Assembly (NCBI GenBank): GCA_000416085.1
Contig: KE356579.1
Location: forward strand, 2,343,944-2,352,993
Direction: 5' to 3'
Source: a halophilic archaeon J07HX64
GTDB taxonomy: Archaea; Halobacteriota; Halobacteria; Halobacteriales; Haloarculaceae
DNA length: 9,050 nucleotides
Below, in pieces: positions 1-5,898 of this stretch. The stretch's first letter is position 1, and each line of letters starts with the position of its first letter. Both the position numbers and the translations under genes were made by a program. Under the pieces are notes generated by a model. The model was given only the letters and a program-made list of their open reading frames with translations. It was not told where the DNA came from and ran no database searches.

Positions 1-398
1 CGTCGCGTCGGTCTGTGTCCGCCACTCCGGGCGGCCGTTCGGTGTGCGCACTGCACCATCCCCTCGTCACCGGCAAAGAGGATACTCCCGTCGTGGGTCG
101 GGAGCGGTGTCGACTTCGCCGCCGTGTGGTGGGCGAAGTTCGTCGGCACGGCCCAGTCGACGCTGACCGACCCGGGCACAGTCTCCTCCGGATAGTGGCC
201 CTGCCGTTCGAGGTTCGCCTGGAACAGTCGAACATCGGTCGGGTAGCTCGCACAGTCGCCGTCTGCTCCCGGGACACACTCCGGGTCCTCGTCCTCGTCG
301 GGACCACCGAGACAGCCAGCCAGACCGGCGATACCAGCTCCGAGTCCGCCGAGGAGGGCGCGCCGCGTCGGGTGGACCCGTCTCGAACTGTCGCTCAT
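1..398 (-). pseudogene. Tat-exported lipoprotein, PQQ-like beta-propeller type; partial, with apparent frameshift
   Basis: This gene reads leftward from ATG 398-396 and runs off the left edge, so only about the first 130 residues are present. The N-terminus has a twin-arginine pair (R12-R13, TRRALLGG), a glycine/alanine/leucine hydrophobic stretch and the lipobox LAGC (C29), followed by an acidic PDEDED linker. This predicts a folded protein exported by Tat and anchored by lipid on the outer face of the membrane. The mature part contains VDWAVPTNF, then STPLPTHDGSILFAGDEGMV, which resembles the first blade of haloarchaeal PQQ-binding-like beta-propeller proteins. After GMV the open frame becomes unlike a propeller (QCAHRTAARSGG), whereas the -1 frame continues naturally as VRTPNGRPEWRTQTDAT, with the expected G..W spacing. 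One lost base near 50-54 would explain this. The family call rests on pattern recognition; the ligand and function are unknown. It may be a real mutation or a sequence error. Confidence 0.6.
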
Positions 399-414
399 TG
401 CCCGAACGCACGAG

Positions 415-430
415 ACTGTACAATGAAAAC
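415..430 (-). promoter_or_regulatory. Possible TATA region of the leftward lipoprotein gene
   Basis: Read on the minus strand, this stretch is GTTTTCATTGTACA. It lies about 25 bases upstream of ATG 398, the spacing expected for a leaderless haloarchaeal transcript. It is the only AT-rich stretch close to the start. There is no canonical TTTAWA match, so support is moderate at best. Confidence 0.3.
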
Positions 431-621
431 CTCACGGTACCGACAGCCACCACTCGCGGCGGGGTGAGTGACGAACCGGGACCGTCCAGACCGACGGAAG
501 CCGCCGCCCTGGCCGAGGCACCCGTCAGGATGGGGGCGGAAGGGTGACCAGCCCAGAGGTCGAGGAGAGACTGCGGTCGTCCTCTCGGGTCTGCTCACCT
601 CACCGGCAGTCGAACGCGGGA

Positions 622-634
622 AACAGTTTACTGT
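622..634 (+). promoter_or_regulatory. TATA/BRE-like element for the small zinc-finger gene
   Basis: The sequence GGGAAACAGTTTACTG places TTTA at 627-630, 26-29 bases before ATG 656, with a purine-rich BRE-like GGGAAA just upstream. This is the usual geometry of a leaderless haloarchaeal promoter, with transcription starting at or next to the start codon. No Shine-Dalgarno sequence precedes the ATG. Confidence 0.45.
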
Positions 635-655
635 CCGGTCCTCGTAGTACAGTTT

Positions 656-862
656 ATGAGTGTTACAGGCTCCTGTGAAGTCTGTCTTACCGAAACTGTA
701 GAGCACACGTGTGACCGGTGTGGGAACCTGGTGTGTGAGCGTCACTTCGACCAGACGACCGGGTTCTGTTCCGAGTGCACAACTGAGATGAGCGGTGGCC
801 CCGAACCGCAGGAGGAACCGCCGGCAGATACCGACACCGACACCCACATTCATCGGTTCTGA
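656..862 (+). CDS. Small zinc-finger protein, HIT-type-like (68 aa)
   Basis: This short cytoplasmic protein has a dense metal-ligand pattern: C7-x2-C10, C19-x2-C22, C27-x2-H30 and C38-x2-C41. Seven cysteines and a histidine are enough for two interleaved zinc sites of the treble-clef/HIT finger type. Small proteins of this kind are very common in haloarchaea and mostly of unknown function; nucleic-acid or protein binding is the usual guess. The finger fills residues 7-41. The remainder is a disordered acidic tail (GGPEPQEEPPADTDTDT) ending in HIHRF, whose two histidines might add a weak metal site. ATG 656 is preferred because a TATA-like box lies 26 bases upstream and there is no earlier in-frame start of note. 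The gene stands alone and converges on the cysteine-containing gene to its right, 71 bases away. It is confidently a gene; no specific role is visible. Confidence 0.85.
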   Translation: MSVTGSCEVCLTETVEHTCDRCGNLVCERHFDQTTGFCSECTTEMSGGPEPQEEPPADTDTDTHIHRF

Positions 863-933
863 GAGCCAGCGCTGGGCGCAAAGCGGTACAATATGATCTG
901 ACCGTCGGCAGTGGAGGAGACGACACCAGCGAG

Positions 934-1593
934 TCAGTCCTGTCCCATGTCGTTTATACTGGCACTCCCTTTTGCGATGCCATCCCCTTCGAGCCCTTTG
1001 CGCTCGGCGACAATAGGGCAGTCCGACAGACGGACCGTCTCCATGTCCAGGAAGTCCAGTATCTCTGTCCCGTCGTGCGTGCAGCGTATCTCGGGAGCCT
1101 CCGAGAAGTGTTCACAGCTCTCACAGTACGCGTGTTTCGACACCTCGACGACATTAGAGGCGTCTACTTGCTCGTCGTCCGACGCTGTCTCGGCGGGCAG
1201 ATTCGCCTCACTCTCGCCTTCGCCCTCGGTCACATCACTCCAGACCTCGTCGGGTTCGACATCGTCGACAGCCATCTCATCGAACGCCTCGTCCGTCTCC
1301 GGACCGGCGAGCTCTGAGTCGTCGTCACCGGTACCCGGGGTAGCCAGGGAACCCTGATCGCTCGCTATCTCCGACGAGTCGGTGTCCTCGGCCGGCGCCG
1401 GAAACGACTCCATGTCGGTGTCCTCGCTCGACTCCGCGTCGATGTCCTCGCTCGGCTCTGCGTCGGTGTCCTCGCTCGACTCCGTGTCGGTGCCAGTCCA
1501 CGCGAGGTTGTCTACGGTCTCTGTTTCCCCGTCTGAGTCTGTCTCCTCGTCCACGGTCTCTGTCTCCTCGTCTGAGTCTGTTTCGTCGGTCAT
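934..1593 (-). CDS. Acidic repeat protein with C-terminal four-cysteine (zinc-like) domain
   Basis: This is a 219-aa soluble protein in two parts. Residues 1-150 are an extremely acidic, Asp/Glu/Ser/Thr-rich, probably disordered arm made of internal repeats (TDSDxETETVD twice, then about three SSEDTDAE-type octets). Residues 150-200 form a compact module, VVEVSKHAYCESCEHF...RCTHDGTEIL...DCPIVAERKG, with C157-x2-C160-x10-C171-x20-C192 plus histidines 162 and 173. This probably binds one zinc ion. I recognise the module as a type seen at the C-terminus of uncharacterised haloarchaeal proteins but can give no function. I chose ATG 1593 (MTDETDSD). A GTG at 1626 would add 11 non-acidic residues; neither start has a Shine-Dalgarno sequence. 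The TATA-like box near 1685 implies a 5' leader of about 65 bases (or about 33 with the GTG). The gene converges on the small zinc-finger gene. Confidence 0.8.
   Translation of the reverse strand: MTDETDSDEETETVDEETDSDGETETVDNLAWTGTDTESSEDTDAEPSEDIDAESSEDTDMESFPAPAEDTDSSEIASDQGSLATPGTGDDDSELAGPETDEAFDEMAVDDVEPDEVWSDVTEGEGESEANLPAETASDDEQVDASNVVEVSKHAYCESCEHFSEAPEIRCTHDGTEILDFLDMETVRLSDCPIVAERKGLEGDGIAKGSASINDMGQD
1414..1492. repeat. 24-bp tandem repeat inside the acidic arm
   Basis: Three full units start at 1414, 1438 and 1462, with a 7-base partial unit at 1486. The plus-strand core of each is GTCGRTGTCCTCGCTCG. Units differ by a few bases but are 24 bases long, so each codes for eight residues (SSEDTDAE-like) and copy-number change would keep the reading frame. 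Confidence 0.85.
1514..1591. repeat. 39-bp direct repeat at the start of the acidic arm
   Basis: Two adjacent 39-base units (1514-1552 and 1553-1591) both begin ACGGTCTCTGT and share GTCTGAGTCTGT. On the coding strand they give two 13-residue acidic units with TDSDxETETVD. The length is a multiple of three, so the protein frame is preserved. Confidence 0.8.
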
Positions 1594-1679
1594 TGTTTCG
1601 TTACCGGGTGGTTGCTCGGCAGGCACTGCCGGTGTTGGCTGCGCTCGGTCTGTGTCCCCTCATCCGACCCGCCATCACT

Positions 1680-1692
1680 GTGTATAACGACA
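1680..1692 (-). promoter_or_regulatory. TATA-like element for the acidic repeat protein
   Basis: On the minus strand the sequence CGTTATACAC (centre about 1685) sits in an AT-rich island (1681-1715) between the two leftward genes. A start site 25 bases downstream, near 1660, would leave a leader of about 65 bases before ATG 1593. This is longer than for the other genes here, so the leader or the start codon choice may need revision. Confidence 0.35.
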
Positions 1693-1762
1693 ATCATAGT
1701 GTTAAGGGTTATTACAGACCGGAAACGGGAGTCCGCTCCATCGGATCGGTGTCTCTGGCCGC

Positions 1763-3262
1763 TCAGGATTCGATACCGTAGAGTTCGCCGTACTTCTCGC
1801 GGGCGTACTCGAGGAAGTAGTCGGCGGTCAGGTCCTCACCGGTTGCCGACCGCACGAGTTCCGGCGTCGTGTGCCGACAGCCGTGCTGGTGAATCTCGTT
1901 GGTGAGCCAGTCGGCGAGCGGGTCGAACTCGCCGGTCTCGATGCGGTCGTCGAGGGGACCGAGGTCGCGTTCGGCGGCCGCGAACAGCTGTGCCGCGAGC
2001 ATCGACCCCAGCGAGTACGTCGGGAAGTAACCGATACTCGCCCCGGCCCAGTGTGTGTCCTGCAGACAGCCCTCAGCATCGTTTGCCGGTCGGACTCCGA
2101 GATACTCCTCCATCTTGTCGTTCCAGACCGCGGGCACCTCGCTGACCTCGAGGTCACCCCGGATGAGGTCCCGCTCGATCTCGAACCGCACCACGATGTG
2201 CAGGTGGTATGTGAGTTCGTCAGCCTCCACCCGGATGAGGTTGTCCGGGTCGACCGTGTTCGCGGCCTCGTAACACTCCCGGGGGGTCGCCTCGACGTCG
2301 AGATGTGTCTGGAGACTCGGGGCGAACTGTCGCCAGAACGGGAGCGACCGCCCGACGTGGTTCTCCCACAGCCGGGACTGTGACTCGTGGATTGTCATGT
2401 CTCGTGCCGACCCGAGCGGTGTGCCGTACTCGCTGTCGGGGAGTCCGAGCGTGTAACTCGCGTGGCCGAACTCGTGGATAGTCGACCCGAGCGCGTCCAG
2501 CGGGTCATCCGGCGAGAACCGCGTTGTCACCCGGGCGTCGAACTGTGTCCCCACCGAGAACGGGTGTTCTGCGGTGTCGAGACGGCCGCGGTCCCAGTTG
2601 TATCCGACACGGTCCAGCGCCTCGCGGACCAGTGTCTCCTGGTCGGCCTGGTCGTAGGTCCCCTCGAACGGGTCAGCCAGGTCGGCGTCGCTGTCGGCGA
2701 TGGCGTCTATCAACGGCGGGAGTTGCTCGCGTAACTCTGTCAGCACCGCCTCGATATCCTCCAGTGGAATGTACGGCTCGTAGTCTTCGACGAGCACCGC
2801 GTAGGGGTCCCTGTCCGGGTCGATCGCCTCGGCGTACTCCCGCCGGAGGTCGACAATCTCCGTGAGGACATCCTCGAACTGGCTGAAGTCGGACGCCTCG
2901 CGTGCCTGCTTCCAGACCGGGTGTGCCTTTGCCCGTGTCTCGGTAATCTGCTCTACCAGGTCGTCCGGGACGCGTGTCGCGCGCTCGTGCTCACGGCGAA
3001 CCTCGCGGACGACTGCGGCTCTGTCACCCTCGACACTCCCATCGAGTTCGTCGAGCCAAGCGGCCAGGTCCTCGTCTGTCAGCATATCGTGTTGAACCGA
3101 CGACAGTGCCGATGCCTGCTTCGCCCGTGCGGGTGTCCCCGCGTCCGGCATCGTCACGCGCTGATCCCAGCCAAGCACCATCGACGCACCGCCGAGGTAG
3201 TGGTACTGCTGGACGTGGTCGAGAAACGACTGGTATGTATCGTCCGTGCTCTGTGTGCTCAC
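1763..3262 (-). CDS. M32-family metallocarboxypeptidase (Taq carboxypeptidase family)
   Basis: This 499-aa enzyme is a zinc- or cobalt-dependent carboxypeptidase that trims residues from the C-terminus of peptides in the cytoplasm. All the M32 signature motifs are visible in order: HPF (233-235), DARVT (242-246, the DXRXT motif), HEFGH (263-267, two metal ligands and the catalytic glutamate), HESQS (292-296, whose E293 is the expected third ligand), IRVEAD (343-348) and GCLQDTHW (398-405), plus FPTYSLG (413-419). The length matches the family norm of about 500 residues and the protein appears complete. Its start is GTG 3262, because the next methionine (residue 28) would cut into the conserved YLGG...LGWDQ N-terminal region. 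There is no signal peptide. A TATA-like element lies about 25 bases upstream. It is transcribed apart from the acidic gene to its left, 169 bases away, and follows the exporter gene on the same strand after a 434-base gap. A role in peptide recycling is inferred from the family. Confidence 0.95.
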   Translation of the reverse strand: MSTQSTDDTYQSFLDHVQQYHYLGGASMVLGWDQRVTMPDAGTPARAKQASALSSVQHDMLTDEDLAAWLDELDGSVEGDRAAVVREVRREHERATRVPDDLVEQITETRAKAHPVWKQAREASDFSQFEDVLTEIVDLRREYAEAIDPDRDPYAVLVEDYEPYIPLEDIEAVLTELREQLPPLIDAIADSDADLADPFEGTYDQADQETLVREALDRVGYNWDRGRLDTAEHPFSVGTQFDARVTTRFSPDDPLDALGSTIHEFGHASYTLGLPDSEYGTPLGSARDMTIHESQSRLWENHVGRSLPFWRQFAPSLQTHLDVEATPRECYEAANTVDPDNLIRVEADELTYHLHIVVRFEIERDLIRGDLEVSEVPAVWNDKMEEYLGVRPANDAEGCLQDTHWAGASIGYFPTYSLGSMLAAQLFAAAERDLGPLDDRIETGEFDPLADWLTNEIHQHGCRHTTPELVRSATGEDLTADYFLEYAREKYGELYGIES

Positions 3263-3281
3263 GAACGCGTTTGGGTGACCA

Positions 3282-3291
3282 GCATAATCAA
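3282..3291 (-). promoter_or_regulatory. TATA-like element for the carboxypeptidase gene
   Basis: The minus-strand sequence TTGATTATGC lies 20-29 bases upstream of GTG 3262, the spacing of a leaderless haloarchaeal promoter. It overlaps the 3' end region of the doubtful small ORF to its right (stop at 3293-3295). The match to a TATA consensus is only partial. Confidence 0.35.
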
Positions 3292-3292
3292 C

Positions 3293-3526
3293 TCACTGGT
3301 TGTGCAACCGAGCACCGGGCGTCGAGGGTTGGCGATCCGCCTGTTCTCGTTCGATTCGGACCCACAGGAGAGTCCGATAGAACGGGTGTGTGGTATCGAT
3401 CGGCCGGTAATCGACCGAACAGACCGGTACCGGATATCCATCGACGGTATCGAACCGGTGGTCGACCGTGGCGACCCCGGGCAGCAGCTTGACCAACCTG
3501 CGTGTTGCCCGCGGTCGTGCCACCAT
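3293..3526 (-). CDS. Doubtful small ORF (77 aa) upstream of the carboxypeptidase
   Basis: This ORF runs from ATG 3526 to TGA at 3293 and ends 30 bases before the carboxypeptidase start. The translation has a protein-like stretch (DGYPVPVCSVDY, then THPFYRTLLWVRIE) but a basic N-terminus (MVARPRATRRLVK) unlike the acidic neighbours. By my count about 70% of its third codon positions are G or C. That is no better than the opposite strand over the same bases, so codon use does not support it. No Shine-Dalgarno sequence or near TATA box precedes the ATG. A TATA-like TTTACA (3651-3656, minus strand) would leave a leader of about 100 bases. It could be a small haloarchaeal protein, a gene remnant, or chance. 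No family is recognised. Confidence 0.28.
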   Translation of the reverse strand: MVARPRATRRLVKLLPGVATVDHRFDTVDGYPVPVCSVDYRPIDTTHPFYRTLLWVRIEREQADRQPSTPGARLHNQ

Positions 3527-3614
3527 CGACCGTCAGAGGCCACCAGTGTGAGGAACCAGGAGTCGGCAGGGGCGTCGTTACCAAGGGGGCCAAGGGTTTC
3601 TGTACCGCCGAACA

Positions 3615-3636
3615 GAGTATCTCGCGACCGATACTC
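3615..3636. promoter_or_regulatory. Perfect 7-bp dyad with 8-base spacer, possible operator or hairpin
   Basis: GAGTATC (3615-3621) and GATACTC (3630-3636) are exact inverted copies around an 8-base spacer. The dyad lies about 60 bases past the exporter's stop codon. On the minus strand it also covers the position where transcription would start from the TTTACA element at 3651-3656. It could be a repressor operator for a leftward transcript, or an RNA hairpin in the exporter's 3' region. No T-run follows on the minus strand, so a simple terminator is less likely. Confidence 0.4.
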
Positions 3637-3696
3637 GGAGAGGGTCCGTCTGTAAAGGGTGTTCCGCCCGAGCGTCCCGTGGTCTGTCCGACAGTA

Positions 3697-5620
3697 TCAG
3701 TCCGTTTCGACGTTCTGCTGTGCGACGCGTCTGCTCGCCTGCTCGACGAAGTCGTCGGGCAGTTTGCCGATCTCGCCGGCCTGGACCCGCCAGAGGTTCG
3801 CGTACAACCCGTCGACCGCGAGCAGTTCGTCGTGGGTCCCGCGCTCGACAATCTGGCCGTCTTCCAGCACGAGTATCGTATCCGCGTCCCGGACCGTCGA
3901 CAGTCGGTGGGCGATGATGAACGTGGTCCGGTCGGCGGCGATATCCTCGATAGAGCGCTGGATGAGCATCTCTGTCTCCGTGTCGACCGCGGAGGTGGCC
4001 TCGTCGAAGATCATGATAGCGGGGTGCTGGAGCAGGGTCCGTGCGATGGCAACCCGCTGGCGCTGGCCGCCGGAGAGTTTCACACCGCGCTCGCCGACCT
4101 CCGTACCGTACCCCTCCGATAGGTTGGTGATGAACTCGTGTGCCTGTGCGCGTCGTGCAGCCTCGCGCACGTCCTCGTGACTGGCATCGAACGAGCCGTA
4201 GCTGATGTTCTCCTCGACACTCCCGTCGAACAGGAAGTTCTCCTGACCGACGTAACCCATCGAGTCCCGGAGACTCGACAGCGTGACATCGCGGACATCC
4301 TGTCCGTCGACGCGGACGGCCCCGCGGTCGACATCGTAGAGCCGCAGGAGCAGTTTGAGGACTGTCGTCTTGCCGGCCCCGGTCGGTCCGACCAGCCCGA
4401 CGGTCTGCCCGGGTTCGACATCGATGTCGATGTCCTCGAGAACCGTCCTGCTCGTCGTAGGCGAAGGTCACCTCGTCGAACGAGACTGCGCCCTCCGCAC
4501 CGGCCAGCTCGGTTGCGTCCTCGCTATCCTGGATGTCGACCGGGAGATTCATTATGCCGAGGATGCGCTTCGTCGAGGCGCGGGCGTCCTCGTAGCGGTC
4601 GATTATGTTGCTCATCTGGGCGAGCGGGTCGACCAGTCGCTGGGTCAGAAGCAGGAAGATAACGAGTGTCCCGACTGTCAGGTCACCCGTCAGCGGACCC
4701 GGCGGACCGTTCAGAATCCAGACACCGCCCACGATGAACGTCGCAATAAACGAGAGTGAGGTGAGTGCCTGTAACCCCGGCCGGTAGATGAAGTTCAGGC
4801 GAAGCGCGAGCCAGTCCAGTCGAAAGTAGTCGTAGGAGTGGTCCCGGACACGCTCGTCCTCGTAGTCCTCGGTGTTGGAGGCCTTTATTACCTGGATACC
4901 GTTGAGGTTGTTCTCGAGGCGGCTGTTGAGGTTGCCGACCGACTGGCGGATGTCGGTGTACCGTTCCTCGGCCAACTGCATGAACCAGTATGTAAACACC
5001 GCCGCCACCGGGACGACCACGAGTGTCACGAGGGCGAGTTGCGGATTGAACCAGAACAGCACGAGCGAGATGCCGGCGATGAGCACACCCAGCTGGATGG
5101 ATTCGCCAAACATGTTGTCGAGGAACAGCTCGAGCCGGTTCGTATCGTTCGAGAGGATAGACATCAGCTCACCTGTCTGAACCTCGTTGAAAAACTCCAT
5201 ATCGAGGCGTTGCATCCGCTGGTACGTTGCCGTCCGGACCTCGTGTTTCACACGGTGTGAGAACAGGTTCAGCGAGGACATCCGCACGAAGTTAAGAAGC
5301 GCCTGACCGATCATCGCGACAGCCATCAGCCCGATGACCAGCCAGAACTGCGCAATCTCGGCCTCCGGGCCGGGCAGCAACGACTCCGGCACGAGCGGCA
5401 GGGCGAACGGCTCATCGCCAAAGATGCCGTCGATGGCCACACCGAGCAACACCGGTGGCACGAGCGACGCGAACCGGGTGCCGATGGAGGCCAGAATCCC
5501 GAGCACGAACCACCGCCGACTCCCGTGGCCGTACCGCTGAAACAACTGCCACAGCGGCTGTCTGACCTCCTCACGGTACTCCCGTATGTACTCCACATCG
5601 AGTTGCTCGTCGGTACTCAT
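3697..5620 (-). pseudogene. Type I ABC exporter (fused membrane and ATPase domains), split by a frameshift
   Basis: This is a half-transporter of the MsbA/multidrug exporter type that would work as a homodimer in the membrane; its substrate cannot be told. The first frame (ATG 5620) gives about 392 residues: six membrane segments near 37-60, 91-113, 172-191, 195-214, 284-304 and 315-330, then the start of the ATPase domain ([14 protein letters not shown]). At 4441-4447 the frame must move by +1. The second frame then continues [18 protein letters not shown] with Walker [11 protein letters not shown]-loop VGQEN, signature LSGGQ, Walker [13 protein letters not shown] and H-loop IAHRLST, ending at TGA 3697-3699. 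The joined protein would be about 640 aa, a normal length, with nothing missing. Left unshifted, the frame runs to 3578 as arginine-rich nonsense without any ATPase motif. Either one extra base (or two lost) in GACGGTT is a sequence error, or the ATPase is truly lost. TATA-like TTAA lies about 33 bases upstream. Confidence 0.9.
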
Positions 5621-5648
5621 TCGAGTTCATGTTTCTCCGGGAGCGAGC

Positions 5649-5660
5649 AGATTAACCGTT
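5649..5660 (-). promoter_or_regulatory. TATA-like element for the ABC exporter
   Basis: The minus-strand sequence AACGGTTAATCTGC has TTAA at 5652-5655, about 33 bases before ATG 5620, implying a leader of roughly 8 bases. The intergenic region to the right (5621-5898) separates this gene from the divergent lipoprotein gene. Apart from the two promoters I see no gene in it. Confidence 0.4.
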
Positions 5661-5847
5661 CCGGTCCCGGGACAGTCGGAATCCGGGGTAGTCGTCTCAC
5701 CATCGTGTACGGCTGTCTGAAACGGGTCGAACTCTGGACGATCTCCTCGACCGGGAGGGGTCGGCGGGTGCGTGTCGGTCGACGACAGCCGGACGCGGCG
5801 GTATCCGGTCGCACTGGATCAGCACGCCCGTTCGACAGCGTCGGGGA

Positions 5848-5862
5848 TATACAGGTTTAAAT
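5848..5862 (+). promoter_or_regulatory. TATA box of lipoprotein copy 1
   Basis: GATATACAGGTTTAAATTTT carries TTTAAA at 5856-5861, 43 bases before GTG 5899. Transcription would start near 5885 with a short leader of about 14 bases. The element is conserved upstream of copy 2, which supports its use. No Shine-Dalgarno sequence is present. Confidence 0.55.
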
Positions 5863-5898
5863 TTTACATCGACTGTAGATTGACACAGTGATACTCAC

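Noticed and set aside
67..467. ORFs 15-467 (plus) and 67-453 (minus) at the left edge
   Set aside because: They overlap the Tat lipoprotein reading frame, which has a clear signal sequence and lipobox. The alternatives are arginine-rich and featureless.
865..874. Perfect 10-base palindrome CCAGCGCTGG just after the small zinc-finger gene
   Set aside because: With no loop it cannot form a normal hairpin, and no T-run follows. One such palindrome is expected by chance in GC-rich DNA.
1594..1626. GTG 1626 as start of the acidic repeat protein
   Set aside because: It would add MPAEQPPGNET, which is unlike the acidic arm, using a weaker start codon. ATG 1593 begins directly with the acidic pattern. 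Neither has a Shine-Dalgarno sequence, so the longer form is not excluded.
2921..4122. Long plus-strand ORFs opposite the carboxypeptidase and exporter (2921-3655, 3502-4122)
   Set aside because: These are antisense shadows of GC-rich genes. They lack domains and lie opposite well-supported motifs on the other strand.
3578..4440. Continuation of the exporter's first reading frame past the frameshift to 3578
   Set aside because: The translation turns arginine-rich and has no ATPase motif, while the neighbouring frame over the same bases contains Walker A, signature, Walker B and H-loop. The exporter therefore ends at 3697.
5525..5860. ORFs in the gap between the exporter and lipoprotein copy 1 (plus 5525-5860, minus 5617-5814)
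   Set aside because: They are basic, low-complexity translations with no domain, and they overlap both predicted promoters and the exporter start.
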